Below, piece by piece: positions 26,942 to 38,600 of a DNA stretch of 64,000 bases. Each line of letters starts with the position of its first letter. Position 1 is the stretch's first letter. Under the pieces are notes generated by a model that made no database searches, had not been told where the DNA came from, and was given only the letters and a program-made list of their open reading frames with translations. Both the position numbers and the translations under genes were made by a program. The DNA comes from Saprospiraceae bacterium (lineage in GTDB: Bacteria; Bacteroidota; Bacteroidia; Chitinophagales; Saprospiraceae), in the NCBI GenBank assembly GCA_020631405.1, contig JAHDHH010000013.1, positions 1-64,000 of the forward strand. Direction: 5' to 3'.

Positions 26942-27381
26942 AGAGAGGCGACAAACCAATTAGTTGCAAAAGCAAACTTCTCTACCCTAGGGTTAATTTC
27001 ACTTAAAGACTTTTGTGATAGTTGATCAAGGGTCAAATCAATGTTGATACATGTATTCGGAAAGACCTCTTCCTCGACAATATAATAGACTTCATCCTTT
27101 GAAGTTTCGACCCATCCGACATTGCATTTATCCCTGAGAATATCTGAATCTCTATGAATCCTATGACCAAAAATTGTAGACTTTAGGGTCATAATACTGT
27201 TATTACATAACTCATACTGTACAACAACAGATGAATCTCTTCCTTCGCTATTCTGAGAAACAATAGACAGACTCAGCTTATCTAACTCTGAAGCACTTTC
27301 AACACCACTAAGCGGGTATGAGAATAAGGACATTATATTAAACACAGCGATAGCTATGCACTTTTTGATAAGTTGCAGCAT
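26938..27381 (-). CDS. Exported hypothetical protein
   Basis: 147 residues with a hydrophobic N-terminal segment (about 5-25) that looks like a signal peptide. The rest is polar with three cysteines and no recognised domain. Codon use looks like its neighbours. No promoter box found upstream; overlaps msrB tail to tail. Confidence 0.55.
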   Translation of the reverse strand: MLQLIKKCIAIAVFNIMSLFSYPLSGVESASELDKLSLSIVSQNSEGRDSSVVVQYELCNNSIMTLKSTIFGHRIHRDSDILRDKCNVGWVETSKDEVYYIVEEEVFPNTCINIDLTLDQLSQKSLSEINPRVEKFAFATNWFVASL

Positions 27382-27530
27382 TTTAGTACATCGGTTTGTG
27401 CTACGTAGAACACTACATAGCAGGATTATTACTGCTGTTTTTGGGAAGGATGTTTGGGAGATGAACTACAACTTGGCACAAATATACATATTAAAATATT
27501 TCGTAATATGTTTTGTGCTATTTTAACACT

Positions 27531-30014
27531 TTAATATGCCCATTGCCCATTAAATGCATCATATATATTAGCTCCAATGACAAATGATGATTTGAACCGC
27601 CCTGCTGAATCAATTGCAGAGGATCTATAGACAGCTACTTGGACTAACTCTTTAAACAGGTTGAACTTCTTACCTATACCAATGTAAGCTTCTAATTGTC
27701 TGTATTCTGGCAATGCAAATGCTGCGCCACCCGCTATGACTTCTAATTGCAAGAGGTTAAGCAAGGGAATCTTATCCATGATAAATCCATCAAAATGATG
27801 CACTACACCAGCTTGGGCATATTGACTGTTAGTATTATAAGTTCGGTCAAGCAACTGCATATTATTGAGTGGATTGGAGAAGAAAATAAGGTTCTCTCCT
27901 CTGAAGTATTGATGTTCGATGTCTCGAATATCGTTGGTATGCAAGAATTTTCCAAGAGTAATTTTCCAATTGGATGATCCTAATCGTGTGGGTTTAGGTC
28001 GCTGAACTATCTCTAATTGCAGTCGGCTAAAATCTACCTCTGACCCAAAGACATTCGGTATCCCAAGTCTATAGTTAAGCTTAAGCACCGGGTTATTATT
28101 AGCAAGGATCAACTTTCGCGGTCCACGGCTAATGTATTGCTGTCCAATCTTATAAATGAACTCCGTCTCGATAAAGAATGACTTATATGTTGGAAAATCA
28201 TAGGCCTCATTGAGTTCGCCGAATATCTCCTCAGCCCAACTTGGAATGAGTTGCTGATCTATTGGCTCCTTGATAGCATATTGAGCATTGACATCCAAGT
28301 ACAAGCCATTGAGTACTTCATGGGCATGGCCGAGCTTATAGTCTCGCAATAGGATAAGGTTACTTGGACTAAGTAATGCCTCAAACGTCTGATTAAATGT
28401 AATGACATCATAAATATTCCCAACACCTCCATACACTCTTGCAAATTTTTTGGGTAAATACGTATAACCCAACAGGACCCTGCCTCTTAGGTCTTTTTGC
28501 ATGAAGCCGTAGTTGACGACATAGTCTAAGTCTAATTTATTAGCATTCAAAAACTCTTTTTCTAAACCACCCCCAATATTGGCCCTAAATCCTCCGACAT
28601 GGTTAAACTGTGGATAAGAAACTACTGGATTGAAATTAGACTTAATTCCCTTCGACCTATTCCTCCATCCAAAACCCGTGAATAAGTAATTGAGTATAGT
28701 ATTAGCATTGTAAATTGAGTCCTGGATCCTGTAATATTCAGGGCTATGCTCATAGTTGTAAATACTATCTTGTTCGAATACAAATTGCTGAAGTGTAGAG
28801 TCAATAGCAAAAGGTCTAATGTCATCCCATAGTGTGATATCTCGTTCGAGAGACTCTTCTGTATACATTACAATCTCCGAATTAAAGAAACTTGATTCAA
28901 ACTCTGGAGACAAATCGTAATTCTTAAAATTAAGACCTGTAGTGACCCTATAAGATTCATTACCTGCTCTATAATTATAGTTAAGTTTGGCCAATTCTGG
29001 TGTTGCTCTGTCGCCCCTCATACTATACCGCATTGCCAAGGAAACATCTGTGATTCCTGGTTTGGTAGAAGCGATGACACTTAACTCAGCACTCAAGAGA
29101 GCATAGTCCTTGCTCTGAATTGTCACAATACCTTGATAGCTTGCACTATTCTTAAATCTAGGAATCACCGCAATCGTGAAAATACTATCACCCTTTTCTG
29201 CCAATACGATGGACTTCAACAAGTAGCGATACGTTGCAAAAGCACCATCTGCTATAGGACTTGTGATTGGTCTATCCGCAATATTGGGATTATACCAAGT
29301 ATTATCATACAAGTTGAGGAAAATGTCCTTTGGTTTTAACAAGACATCAGCAGGATTGAATCGGACCCATTGGTTACTCCCTTTGAAGTCTTGGTCAATT
29401 GACATTCTTCCTGCCTTCTTTAAGTTATCGTCATTGTTGGAGTTGAGTTCAGCCCTTACAATCTTCTTATACTCCTCTTTCATTAGATGGTGAGTCGCTA
29501 GCTCTTCAAAAAGTGCTGCAGGTCGCCAACCAGGGATTGTATCCAAGGTGTCTTGACTAGATGGCTCAAAATACTTTTCATAAAGAGAGTTTCTGTAGCA
29601 ATCTACACTGTATGTTCTGTCGGAGATGCTATTTGCCCTCCTTTGAGCTATTGCTTTTTTGATTATCTGCTTTCCTAGATTTTCCGATTTGCCAGTAATC
29701 TCAACAATATCTAGCGCTATTTCAGAAGGTTCAAGCATAATGTTCAAAGGCATTCCTGAGATAGCTAAAGTATCAATAGTTTTATACCCAAGTAAGCTAA
29801 ATACTAAAGTGTCAACAGTAGGATTTACTTGCAATTCGTAATACCCTCGTTCATCAGTATAAGTACCCTCTTCTGAACTTGTATAAATATTGACAAAGCT
29901 TAATGGCTCACCTGATTCAGCATCCTTTACAATCCCTGTGATTATGGATTGGGCTGGCAAATTCACACCTATAGATGCAATGACTAATAGACTTAATAAA
30001 ATCTTTGACCACAT
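27531..30014 (-). CDS. DUF5686 outer-membrane protein with carboxypeptidase-like regulatory domain
   Basis: 827 residues. Signal peptide (1-21), then a carboxypeptidase-regulatory-like beta domain (about 22-110: IITGIVKDAESGEPLSFVNIY, given here in part as GIVKDAESGEPLSFVNIY), then the DUF5686 region to the end, rich in beta-strand patterns and ending in an aromatic strand (AFNGQWAY). It resembles a TonB-receptor-like barrel without a plug. Common in Bacteroidota; function unknown. Confidence 0.85.
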   Translation of the reverse strand: MWSKILLSLLVIASIGVNLPAQSIITGIVKDAESGEPLSFVNIYTSSEEGTYTDERGYYELQVNPTVDTLVFSLLGYKTIDTLAISGMPLNIMLEPSEIALDIVEITGKSENLGKQIIKKAIAQRRANSISDRTYSVDCYRNSLYEKYFEPSSQDTLDTIPGWRPAALFEELATHHLMKEEYKKIVRAELNSNNDDNLKKAGRMSIDQDFKGSNQWVRFNPADVLLKPKDIFLNLYDNTWYNPNIADRPITSPIADGAFATYRYLLKSIVLAEKGDSIFTIAVIPRFKNSASYQGIVTIQSKDYALLSAELSVIASTKPGITDVSLAMRYSMRGDRATPELAKLNYNYRAGNESYRVTTGLNFKNYDLSPEFESSFFNSEIVMYTEESLERDITLWDDIRPFAIDSTLQQFVFEQDSIYNYEHSPEYYRIQDSIYNANTILNYLFTGFGWRNRSKGIKSNFNPVVSYPQFNHVGGFRANIGGGLEKEFLNANKLDLDYVVNYGFMQKDLRGRVLLGYTYLPKKFARVYGGVGNIYDVITFNQTFEALLSPSNLILLRDYKLGHAHEVLNGLYLDVNAQYAIKEPIDQQLIPSWAEEIFGELNEAYDFPTYKSFFIETEFIYKIGQQYISRGPRKLILANNNPVLKLNYRLGIPNVFGSEVDFSRLQLEIVQRPKPTRLGSSNWKITLGKFLHTNDIRDIEHQYFRGENLIFFSNPLNNMQLLDRTYNTNSQYAQAGVVHHFDGFIMDKIPLLNLLQLEVIAGGAAFALPEYRQLEAYIGIGKKFNLFKELVQVAVYRSSAIDSAGRFKSSFVIGANIYDAFNGQWAY

Positions 30015-30073
30015 GCCATCTCTAACGCAGATACTGATATAATACTTTGCGAGGTCTCAAGTTTTTTTACGCT

Positions 30074-30421
30074 TTATTTTAATTGATTAAGCATGTCTAG
30101 CATGCCTCTTTCCACCTTATACTGGACATCACTTAAGATAAAGCCTATTTTTGAGTGTATTGCCTGTTGATATTCAATAGAGACAATCCTAGAGTTTGAA
30201 GAAGAGCTAATATTGACTTGGTAAGTATATCCATTAGCATGGACTACTTCTCCATCTTCCATGTGAATGGTCTGCTGCAAGCCAAGCACATGCCTGATCT
30301 CTTCCATGGTCTTTTGCGTAGTAGTTTGCTTAGACATTGCAAATTCCTGAGGAATTATCACTCCTAAGATTACTGAGTAAATACTCACTCCAACCAAGAC
30401 TATACATATCAATATAACCAT
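30074..30421 (-). CDS. Small membrane-anchored hypothetical protein
   Basis: 115 residues. One N-terminal transmembrane helix (about 3-24) followed by a polar domain of about 90 residues with no recognised motif. It is 59 bases upstream of the DUF5686 gene on the same strand and may be cotranscribed with it. Confidence 0.55.
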   Translation of the reverse strand: MVILICIVLVGVSIYSVILGVIIPQEFAMSKQTTTQKTMEEIRHVLGLQQTIHMEDGEVVHANGYTYQVNISSSSNSRIVSIEYQQAIHSKIGFILSDVQYKVERGMLDMLNQLK

Positions 30422-30481
30422 GGTTAAATTTAGGAAAAATTAAGAATTTGGAAATTATTATTTGATTTAAATTCTCTAAAC

Positions 30482-30512
30482 TTTGAAGTACGAAGAATGT
30501 TTCTATCTTTGC
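30482..30512 (+). promoter_or_regulatory. Promoter of the initiator tRNA (TTTG-N18-TATCTTTGC)
   Basis: TATCTTTGC (30504-30512) is a perfect -7 box, and TTTG at 30482-30485 is a fitting -33 box. The predicted start near 30519 leaves a leader of about 50 nt before the tRNA. Confidence 0.75.
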
Positions 30513-30568
30513 ACTCCACTTGAAGAAGTGATGCAATAAGTAAAAGTATAAACACTTATAAGATATAT

Positions 30569-30641
<73 letters not shown>

Positions 30642-30647
30642 CTACAG

Positions 30648-30683
30648 ACCCTTGTTAATCATTTGATTTTCAAGGGTTTTTTT
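30648..30683 (+). terminator. Terminator after the initiator tRNA
   Basis: ACCCTTG (30648-30654) pairs with CAAGGGT (30671-30677), followed by T residues to 30683. The loop is long (16 bases), but the T run is clear. Confidence 0.7.
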
Positions 30684-30782
30684 ATGCATTGTTCTGAAAT
30701 ACTCTACATCTTCAAAATTTTTATTTAGTACTTATGCGTTAAATTAGCAGTGCTTATCCATCATCATTTTGAAAATTACTTA

Positions 30783-31265
30783 ATGGCAAATTCACATTAC
30801 AAGTTAGAGAGTCAATCTGGATCAACCTATGAGGTATCGGTAACCTCAGCGATGAATCTTGACTCTGTTAGTCTATCCAAAAATCAAGTTCACTATCTCT
30901 ATAACCACAAGGGCTGTAGTGTAGAAGTACATAAGATTAAAGGCAAGCTGGTCTCTTTCTCCATGAATGGCAAGCAGCACACATTCGAGGTCCAAGACCA
31001 ACATGACCAATTAGTCGATGCCCTCGGCTTTGACAAAGTCGCAAAAGTCAATCTATCCAACATCAACTCTCCGATGCCCGGTCTCATCTTAGACATTATG
31101 GTAGATGAAGGTCAGTCATTTAACCAAGGAGACTCCCTATTGATTTTGGAAGCAATGAAGATGGAAAACGTCATCAAGGCAGCAGCTGACGGTGTGGTTA
31201 AGTCAATCAATGCTAGCAAAGGTGATGCAGTAGAAAAAGGTCAAATACTATTAGAACTAGAGTAA
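30783..31265 (+). CDS. Biotin carboxyl carrier protein of an acyl-CoA carboxylase
   Basis: 160 residues from the ATG at 30783; a GTG at 30750 is less likely. The C-terminal biotinyl domain begins at SPMPGLILDIMVDEGQ and has the biotinylated Lys in EAMKMEN. The N-terminal 80 residues form the subunit-linking domain seen in PCC-type carriers. It is 2 bases upstream of the biotin carboxylase gene. A weak TAAATTAGC box is at 30740. Confidence 0.92.
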   Translation: MANSHYKLESQSGSTYEVSVTSAMNLDSVSLSKNQVHYLYNHKGCSVEVHKIKGKLVSFSMNGKQHTFEVQDQHDQLVDALGFDKVAKVNLSNINSPMPGLILDIMVDEGQSFNQGDSLLILEAMKMENVIKAAADGVVKSINASKGDAVEKGQILLELE

Positions 31266-31267
31266 CT

Positions 31268-32695
31268 ATGAAGAAGATATTAGTAGCAAACAGAGGAGAG
31301 ATAGCACTAAGGGTCATGAAGACTGCAAGGCGAATGGGTATCAAAACAGTTGCCATTTTTAGCGAGATTGAGAGAGGGTCACCACACGTATTGTATGCAG
31401 ACGAGGCCGTTAATCTTGGACCAGCTCCTTCTTCAGAATCCTACTTAGTCATGGACAAGATTATCTCAGCAGCTAAACAAACTGGTGCTGATGCTATACA
31501 TCCTGGCTATGGCTTCCTTTCGGAAAATGCTGAATTTTCAGAATTAGTACATGAGGCAGGTATCATCTTCGTAGGGCCCAAGGCACATAGTATTAGGGTT
31601 ATGGGGAGCAAACTTGCTGCCAAAGATGCTGTAAAAGCATTTGATATTCCGATGGTACCAGGTATCGACAAGGCTATAACCGATGTAGAAAAAGCCAAGC
31701 AAATTGGTATTGAAATAGGTTTTCCGATTTTGATTAAAGCCTCAGCTGGAGGCGGTGGGAAAGGTATGCGAATAGTAGAACATGTCGATGAACTTGATGA
31801 GCAAATGCAAAGAGCCATCAGTGAGGCAGAATCAGCATTTGGAGATGGATCAGTATTCATTGAAAAATATATTACCTCTCCAAGACATATCGAAATACAG
31901 GTATTAGCTGATCAACATGGCAATACTGTTCACCTTCATGAGAGAGAGTGTAGCATCCAGAGAAGACACCAAAAAGTAGTAGAAGAAGCTCCGTCGGTAG
32001 TACTTACACCAGAACTTAGACATGAAATGGGCCAAGCAGCAATCAAAGTAGCCAAATCTTGTGATTACGAGGGTGTAGGTACAGTAGAGTTTTTACTAGA
32101 TAGTGACAAGAATTTTTACTTCTTAGAAATGAATACAAGGCTTCAAGTTGAGCATCCAGTGACGGAGTGCATTACTGGTATTGACCTTGTAGAACAGCAA
32201 CTCCTTGTAGCCCAGGGTAGAGCTTTGGCATTCAAGCAAGCAGAAGTACCACTCAGAGGACATGCCCTTGAACTAAGGGTCTATGCAGAAGATCCGGTGA
32301 ATAACTTTTTGCCAAGCATCGGCACTCTTGACCAATATAGTGCACCAATAGGAGATGGCATAAGAGTAGATGATGGATATCGACAAGGCATGGAAGTCCC
32401 CATCTATTATGACCCAATGCTCTCTAAACTGATTACCTATGGTAAGGATAGAGCAGAGGCAATCCATATTATGAACAAGGCAATAGATCGCTACATAATC
32501 AAAGGCATTCAGACTACCCTAGACTTTGGCAAATATGTGATTAATCATGATGCCTTTGTCTCCGGAAACTTTGATACCAACTTTGTTAAAAAGCACTATA
32601 ATCCAGATGACATCAAACAACAAACAAGAGCAGAAGAAGAGGTCGCAGCTTTGATTGCACTCAGACTCTATTTAGACAATACTAAGCAGCTGTAA
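31268..32695 (+). CDS. accC: Biotin carboxylase subunit of an acyl-CoA carboxylase
   Basis: 475 residues. MKKILVANRGEIALRVMK opens the biotin carboxylase N-domain; SAGGGGKGMRIV is the ATP-grasp glycine loop, and EMNTRLQVEHPVTE is the catalytic signature. It carboxylates the biotin on the carrier encoded just upstream. The gene set fits propionyl-CoA carboxylase split into three genes; it could also serve acetyl-CoA carboxylase. Confidence 0.92.
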   Translation: MKKILVANRGEIALRVMKTARRMGIKTVAIFSEIERGSPHVLYADEAVNLGPAPSSESYLVMDKIISAAKQTGADAIHPGYGFLSENAEFSELVHEAGIIFVGPKAHSIRVMGSKLAAKDAVKAFDIPMVPGIDKAITDVEKAKQIGIEIGFPILIKASAGGGGKGMRIVEHVDELDEQMQRAISEAESAFGDGSVFIEKYITSPRHIEIQVLADQHGNTVHLHERECSIQRRHQKVVEEAPSVVLTPELRHEMGQAAIKVAKSCDYEGVGTVEFLLDSDKNFYFLEMNTRLQVEHPVTECITGIDLVEQQLLVAQGRALAFKQAEVPLRGHALELRVYAEDPVNNFLPSIGTLDQYSAPIGDGIRVDDGYRQGMEVPIYYDPMLSKLITYGKDRAEAIHIMNKAIDRYIIKGIQTTLDFGKYVINHDAFVSGNFDTNFVKKHYNPDDIKQQTRAEEEVAALIALRLYLDNTKQL

Positions 32696-32738
32696 ATAGA
32701 GCGATTACTACCATTATTATTTAGAATATTTAAAAAAG

Positions 32739-32769
32739 TGACACAGTGTCATTTATTTATTAACTTTGT
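32739..32769 (+). promoter_or_regulatory. Candidate operator and promoter before pccB
   Basis: TGACACAGTGTCA (32739-32751) is a perfect 13-bp dyad. TAACTTTGT (32761-32769) matches eight of nine positions of the -7 consensus, so the dyad would sit over the -33 region, a place for a repressor. The ATG of pccB is at 32845. Confidence 0.5.
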
Positions 32770-32844
32770 TTAACATCATTAACAATGATTTTGATTTTTG
32801 ATATTAAACAATACCTGTTTAAATAACAAAAATTACAACATACC

Positions 32845-34386
32845 ATGAGTAAACCTATAGAGTTATTACATCAGAAACTGGAACAAGCAAAGCTAGGTGG
32901 TGGGCAAAAGCGAATAGATGCCCAGCATGCTAAGAAAAAGCTTACTGCTAGAGAACGGATTCACTTCCTTCTTGATGATAATACTTTTGAAGAAATTGGA
33001 GCCTTAGTTACTCATCGAACTGTTGACTTTGGGATGCAAGATCAGGTCTTCTATGGAGATGGTGTAATCACAGGTTATGGCAATATAGAAGGTAGACTAG
33101 TCTACGTATTTGCTCAGGACTTTACTGTATTCGGTGGATCACTATCTGAGACACATGCAGAAAAGATCTGTAAGATTATGGATCTTGCAATGAAGGTCAA
33201 AGCCCCACTTATTGGACTTAACGATAGTGGTGGTGCAAGAATTCAAGAAGGGGTAAGATCTCTAGGTGGGTACGCTGACATCTTTCATCGTAATGTCATG
33301 GCTAGTGGTGTAATTCCACAAATATCAGCCATCATGGGGCCTTGTGCAGGTGGGGCTGTCTATTCCCCAGCTATTACCGACTTTACGATCATGGTAGAAG
33401 ATACAAGTTACATGTTCGTCACAGGGCCTAATGTGGTGAAGACTGTAACAAACGAATCTGTCACATCTGAAGAGCTCGGCGGCGCATCTACACATTCCAC
33501 GAAAAGTGGAGTCACACATTTGACTGCTGCTAATGATATCCTAGCCATTCAAGATGTCAAAAGACTCTTGAGTTACATGCCACAAAGCTTCGAAGAAAAG
33601 CCGGCAGACCTACCCTACGACCTACAAGAAGAAGTCAGAGAAGAACTAGAAAGTATCATCCCTGATAATGCCAATCAACCCTACGACATGGTTGACATCA
33701 TCAATGGTGTCTGCGATGCAGATAGCTTTTTTGAAATCCATAAAGATTATGCTGCTAATATTATTGTGGGCTTTGCCAGGATAGCTGGACAGAGTATTGG
33801 TATAGTTGCCAATCAACCCATGAACCTAGCAGGTTGTCTTGATGTAAACAGTTCAAAAAAAGCAGCAAGATTTACACGGTTCTGTGACTGCTTCAATATT
33901 CCACTGTTAGTACTTGTGGATGTCCCAGGTTTTCTTCCAGGTACAGACCAAGAGTGGAATGGAATCATCACTAATGGAGCCAAACTTCTCTATGCCCTGA
34001 GCGAAGCTACAGTTCCTAAGGTGACAGTCATTACAAGAAAGGCCTATGGTGGTGCCTATGATGTCATGAACTCCAAACATATTGGCGCTGACATGAACTA
34101 CGCTTGGCCATCAGCAGAAATAGCAGTAATGGGAGCAAAGGGTGCAAGTGAGATCATTTTTAAAAAAGAAATTAAAGATGCAGCTGATCCCGCTGCAAAA
34201 CTTAAAGAAAAAGAAGCTGAATATGCTGACCTATTTGCCAATCCATACAGTGCGGCAGAGAGAGGCTTTATTGATGAAGTCATACTTCCGAAGCATACAA
34301 GACGCAAGTTGATAAGAGCATTTACTATGCTGAAGGATAAAACAATAGATATACCAATTAAAAAACACGGTAACATACCGCTATAA
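32845..34386 (+). CDS. pccB: Propionyl-CoA carboxylase-type carboxyltransferase subunit
   Basis: 513 residues. Two crotonase-fold halves: [13 protein letters not shown] with the Gly-rich oxyanion loop and [12 protein letters not shown] in the first, [13 protein letters not shown] and [10 protein letters not shown] in the second. Matches PccB, which moves the carboxyl from biotin to propionyl-CoA (methylmalonyl-CoA). Separated from the biotin carboxylase gene by 149 bases that hold a candidate promoter and operator. Confidence 0.93.
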   Translation: MSKPIELLHQKLEQAKLGGGQKRIDAQHAKKKLTARERIHFLLDDNTFEEIGALVTHRTVDFGMQDQVFYGDGVITGYGNIEGRLVYVFAQDFTVFGGSLSETHAEKICKIMDLAMKVKAPLIGLNDSGGARIQEGVRSLGGYADIFHRNVMASGVIPQISAIMGPCAGGAVYSPAITDFTIMVEDTSYMFVTGPNVVKTVTNESVTSEELGGASTHSTKSGVTHLTAANDILAIQDVKRLLSYMPQSFEEKPADLPYDLQEEVREELESIIPDNANQPYDMVDIINGVCDADSFFEIHKDYAANIIVGFARIAGQSIGIVANQPMNLAGCLDVNSSKKAARFTRFCDCFNIPLLVLVDVPGFLPGTDQEWNGIITNGAKLLYALSEATVPKVTVITRKAYGGAYDVMNSKHIGADMNYAWPSAEIAVMGAKGASEIIFKKEIKDAADPAAKLKEKEAEYADLFANPYSAAERGFIDEVILPKHTRRKLIRAFTMLKDKTIDIPIKKHGNIPL

Positions 34387-34398
34387 AACCTTAATACC

Positions 34399-35562
34399 AT
34401 GGATTTTACCCTAAGCGAAGACCAATTGATGATCAGAGAGAGTGCAAGAGAATTCACTCAAAAGATACTCAAACCAGGAGTCATAGAGAGAGATAGCAAT
34501 CAGGCCTACCCTACTGAAGAAGTGAGACAAATGGCAGACCTTGGATTTATGGGAATCATGGTAGATCCAGCATATGGAGGTTCTGGAATGGATGCCTTGT
34601 CCTATGTCGTCATCATGGAAGAATTGTCCAAAATTGATAATTCTTGCTCTGTGATTGTCTCAGCACACAACTCTTTAGCATGCTGGGGAATAGAAGAGTA
34701 TGGTTCGGAAGAAATCAAACAACGTTACCTTCCTAAACTTACCTCTGGCGAAATGATTGGAGCATTCTGTCTCTCAGAACCTGAGGCTGGTAGCGATGCA
34801 ACTAGCCAAAGAACTACTGCTGAAGACAAAGGTGACTACTACCTTGTCAATGGTACAAAAAACTGGATTACAAATGGTAAAACAGCAGGACTCTATGTTG
34901 TCATTGCTCAGACCAATCCAGAACTTGGACACAAAGGGATCAATGCCCTTGTCATAGAAGCTGATGCAGAAGGTGTCAGTACTGGTGCTAAAGAAGATAA
35001 ACTCGGTATACGTTCATCAGACACTTCGTCAGTAATGTTCCAAGATGTCAAGGTTCCAAAGGCAAACAGACTGGGTCCTGATGGATTTGGATTTAAATAT
35101 GCCATGAAGACGCTAGATGGCGGAAGGATTGGGATTGCGGCTCAAGCCCTAGGTATCGCAGCAGGTGCTTATGAGCTAGCACTAGCCTATTCTCATGAGA
35201 GAAAGGCATTTGGCAAGGAAATCAATAGACATCAAGCTATAGCATTCAAACTAGCTGACATGGCAATGAACATTGAAGCTGCAAGGATGCTAGTGTATAG
35301 AGCTGCATGGCTTAAAGATCAAGGTAGAGACTATGCACAAGCTGCTGCAATGGCCAAATTATTTGCTTCAGAAGTAGCTATGAAGCATACTGTTGAAGCT
35401 GTGCAAGTCCACGGTGGCTATGGTTTCGTCAAAGAGTATCATGTCGAACGACTAATGCGGGATGCAAAGATTACGCAAATCTACGAGGGTACCTCAGAAA
35501 TCCAGCGCATGGTCATCTCTAGAAATGTTATTAAAGGCAGTACATATATAGATTTATCATAA
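34399..35562 (+). CDS. Acyl-CoA dehydrogenase
   Basis: 387 residues. N-terminal helical domain, middle beta domain with FCLSEPEAGSDATSQRT and WITNGKTAG (FAD-binding), C-terminal domain with the catalytic Glu in IYEGTSEIQRMVISRN. Length fits short/branched-chain types. It starts 12 bases after pccB, so the operon likely handles propionyl or branched acyl-CoA from amino acid or odd-chain fatty acid breakdown. Confidence 0.93.
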   Translation: MDFTLSEDQLMIRESAREFTQKILKPGVIERDSNQAYPTEEVRQMADLGFMGIMVDPAYGGSGMDALSYVVIMEELSKIDNSCSVIVSAHNSLACWGIEEYGSEEIKQRYLPKLTSGEMIGAFCLSEPEAGSDATSQRTTAEDKGDYYLVNGTKNWITNGKTAGLYVVIAQTNPELGHKGINALVIEADAEGVSTGAKEDKLGIRSSDTSSVMFQDVKVPKANRLGPDGFGFKYAMKTLDGGRIGIAAQALGIAAGAYELALAYSHERKAFGKEINRHQAIAFKLADMAMNIEAARMLVYRAAWLKDQGRDYAQAAAMAKLFASEVAMKHTVEAVQVHGGYGFVKEYHVERLMRDAKITQIYEGTSEIQRMVISRNVIKGSTYIDLS

Positions 35563-35635
35563 TGTATTTATAGCAACCGTTACACTATACCTTCTGTATT
35601 GTTTTTCCTATTTTCACATCTATATATTGTTAGAG

Positions 35636-38600
35636 ATGAAGAAAATTGCACTTGTACTTAGTTTGCTTAGTATTTGGATAAACATTAGTGTTGCCCAAAA
35701 CGACCTTTCCCTATTTAAATATATCCCACCTATTAAGTCAGATACCCCTGACTGGGCAGTAGAAATGTATAGTCCTACGTGTAATGTCTGGAAGGTGGAT
35801 TGGCTTTATGACCAATACTACAAGACTAATACATTCGCTAAGACAATTCATACTCAAAACTATAAGCATTGGAGACAGGCAGTTAATGACTATTGCAAAG
35901 TTGATGGTACAATCAACCTTCCTTCACGGAAAGAGGAAGATGAATTAATCAACAGAGTCAAGGCACAGAAATCAGCACAACGAAGTACAAATATTTGGGA
36001 AAGCATCGGACCATTTGCTACATATAGAAATGGTACGTTAGAGTTAGACTCTCACCATGCCAATGTCTACGCGATTAACCAGAGTACAAACAATTCTAAT
36101 CTCATCCTTGCTGGCACAGAATCAGGTGGAGTGTTTCACTCATTAGACAAAGGTATTTCTTGGTCGTTGATTACTAAAGACGAACCTTTTTCTGGTGGTA
36201 TTACTGCTGTACAAATAGATCCCAAAGATGATAATCGCTACCTAATCTATGCCAATAGCAGAATTTACGAATCCACAAACAGCGGAGCTACTTGGACAGA
36301 ACTTTACTATGTAGATGCTAGAGTTGATGAGATTAAGTTTGACCCAGATGATACAGACCACATCTACTTAGCTGCTCAGAATGGATTACACCGATCGTTA
36401 GACGATGGATCTAATTGGAATATAAGTTATACTAATGCTTGTTGGGATATCGATTGGAACCCAAGCAATGGAAGCATGCTCTACTTGCTCATGTCAGATG
36501 GGGTGAATAAGACAGATTTTTACAAGTCCACTGATAATGGCAACTCATTTACTCAGGTCTCAACAGGATGGTATGTGCCAGAAAATAGTACTGAGGCAAG
36601 TGAAGGAGGAGGTAAGATAGCAGTATCACCCGATGATCCCACTCGTGTCTACGCTTGCTTGATTGGACAGAGTAAGGATGGAGACTCAGGATGGATTGGA
36701 CTGTACAGGTCAAATAATTCTGGAGACAGTTGGTATCTCCCTTCTGGCCAAATAGGTAGCCCATATCAAAGTGTCAACACTATGCCATGGAATGCCGCTG
36801 CTTATAGCGATGGCTACCATCAGGGCTTTTATAACTTTGATTGCGAGGCATCTCCCAATGATGCAAATGTGGTATGGTTTGGTACTATCAGACTCAGCGA
36901 GACGACAGATGGAGGAGCAACTTACCAAAGTATCGGAGCAGCTAACTCTACAAGACTAAGTCACATCCATGCCGACATCCAGGCAATCGAGGTCAGTGGC
37001 AATGATATTTGGGTAGCCTCAGATGGAGGGATAAACTATTCTAACGACGAATTGCTTTCTCACGATTCAAGACACGAAGGCATGATCGCTTCCAATTTTT
37101 GGGGCTTCGGAGTCGGTTGGAATGAAGATGTCTATGTTGGTGGCAAGTACCACAATGGTAATACCGCTTATGTAGGTAGTTATGGCCTAGGTAATACTCA
37201 CAATGTAGGAGGAGTAGAAGAATCAACAGGTTATGTCAATCCGTTGGACAACAAAACTACTTACTTCAATCAATATTGGTCGGGGTATACCGTTACAAAA
37301 AAACTTCCTTCAACTATTGGAGGCACAGCAATTAATGGCAATCCAGTCAACCTAATCCCTAACGAATCTTACAGTCAAAGTAGTAGTAGTGGACTCTACT
37401 TTCACCCAAAGTATGCAGATAAGATGTACGCTGGCAAGGATAATATGATCTACAGTTCTAATGATGCAGGTAGCACTTGGACGGTACTACATACCTTCCC
37501 TGCTGGTAAAGTCTACGAAATAGAAATAGCAAGATCTAATCCTGACATTATGTACTGTGTATTTCAACCAGGAGGAGGCTACTGGGATTGGTGTGAAATA
37601 CATAAATCAATAGATGGTGGAGCTAGCTTCCAAAAACTGACAGACATTGATGCCAATCGTTGGAGGTTAGAGTTTGCTATAGATCCATATAATCCGGACG
37701 AGATTTGGGCCATTCCAGTAAATGGAGCCAATGGCGAAAAAGTATACAGAAGTGTTGACGGTGGAACAAATTGGACTAATATGACATCCGACATGCTTGA
37801 CGATCATAATACTCGAGATATTGCCTTCCAACCAGGGAGTAATGGAGTAGTCTATTTAGCTACTAATTATAGTTACTTCTTCTATGACCCAGGAATGAAT
37901 GTCTGGATTGACTACGGTAGTGGCTTACCTTTCGAAACAAGAATCCTTCAGACCAGACCGTTCTATGCTCAGAATACACTGAGAGTAGGTACAAATGGAA
38001 GAGGAGTTTGGGAAGCACCTATTCCAGTACCATATGCACCAAGTCTTGAAATCATGACAAGTAATGACGAAGTGAATTGCGGCAGAGATACGGTAAAGTT
38101 TGACTCATACTCTATCATGGATATCAACAATGTCTCTTGGTCTTGGTCATTTAACCCAACACCTCAATTTGTCGATGACACATCCTTTAGAAACCCTAAG
38201 GTAGTATTTGGGACTAGTGGCACTTATGATGTAACCTTAGATGCAGTGCTACCTAATGGAACTAACCTCAGTAAAACAGAAACAGCATTCGTCACCGTGT
38301 CAGGTGGCTGTAATCCGGATACTATTCCAGGAGACATGTTCAAAACTATGGCTTCGGGAGACTATGTCCAACTTCCAGCATTTGGATTAAACACTAATAC
38401 ATTCACTATGTCTGCATGGATCAAACCTGATGGTATACAGGACGACTATGCAAGTATACTTATGGCTGATGACGATGCGGCAGGACTTAATTTTAGAGAA
38501 GGCAACAATACCCTAGCCTATCACTGGCCAGGTGGTCAATGGTGGTGGGATAGCAACCTCATAGCACCTAGTGGAGAATGGTCTCATGTTGCATTGGTAG

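Noticed and set aside
27419-27445. AGCAG/CTGCT hairpin with T run as a terminator for the RDD-tspO-msrB genes
   Set aside because: The stem is only 5 bp and it lies beyond a whole minus-strand gene.
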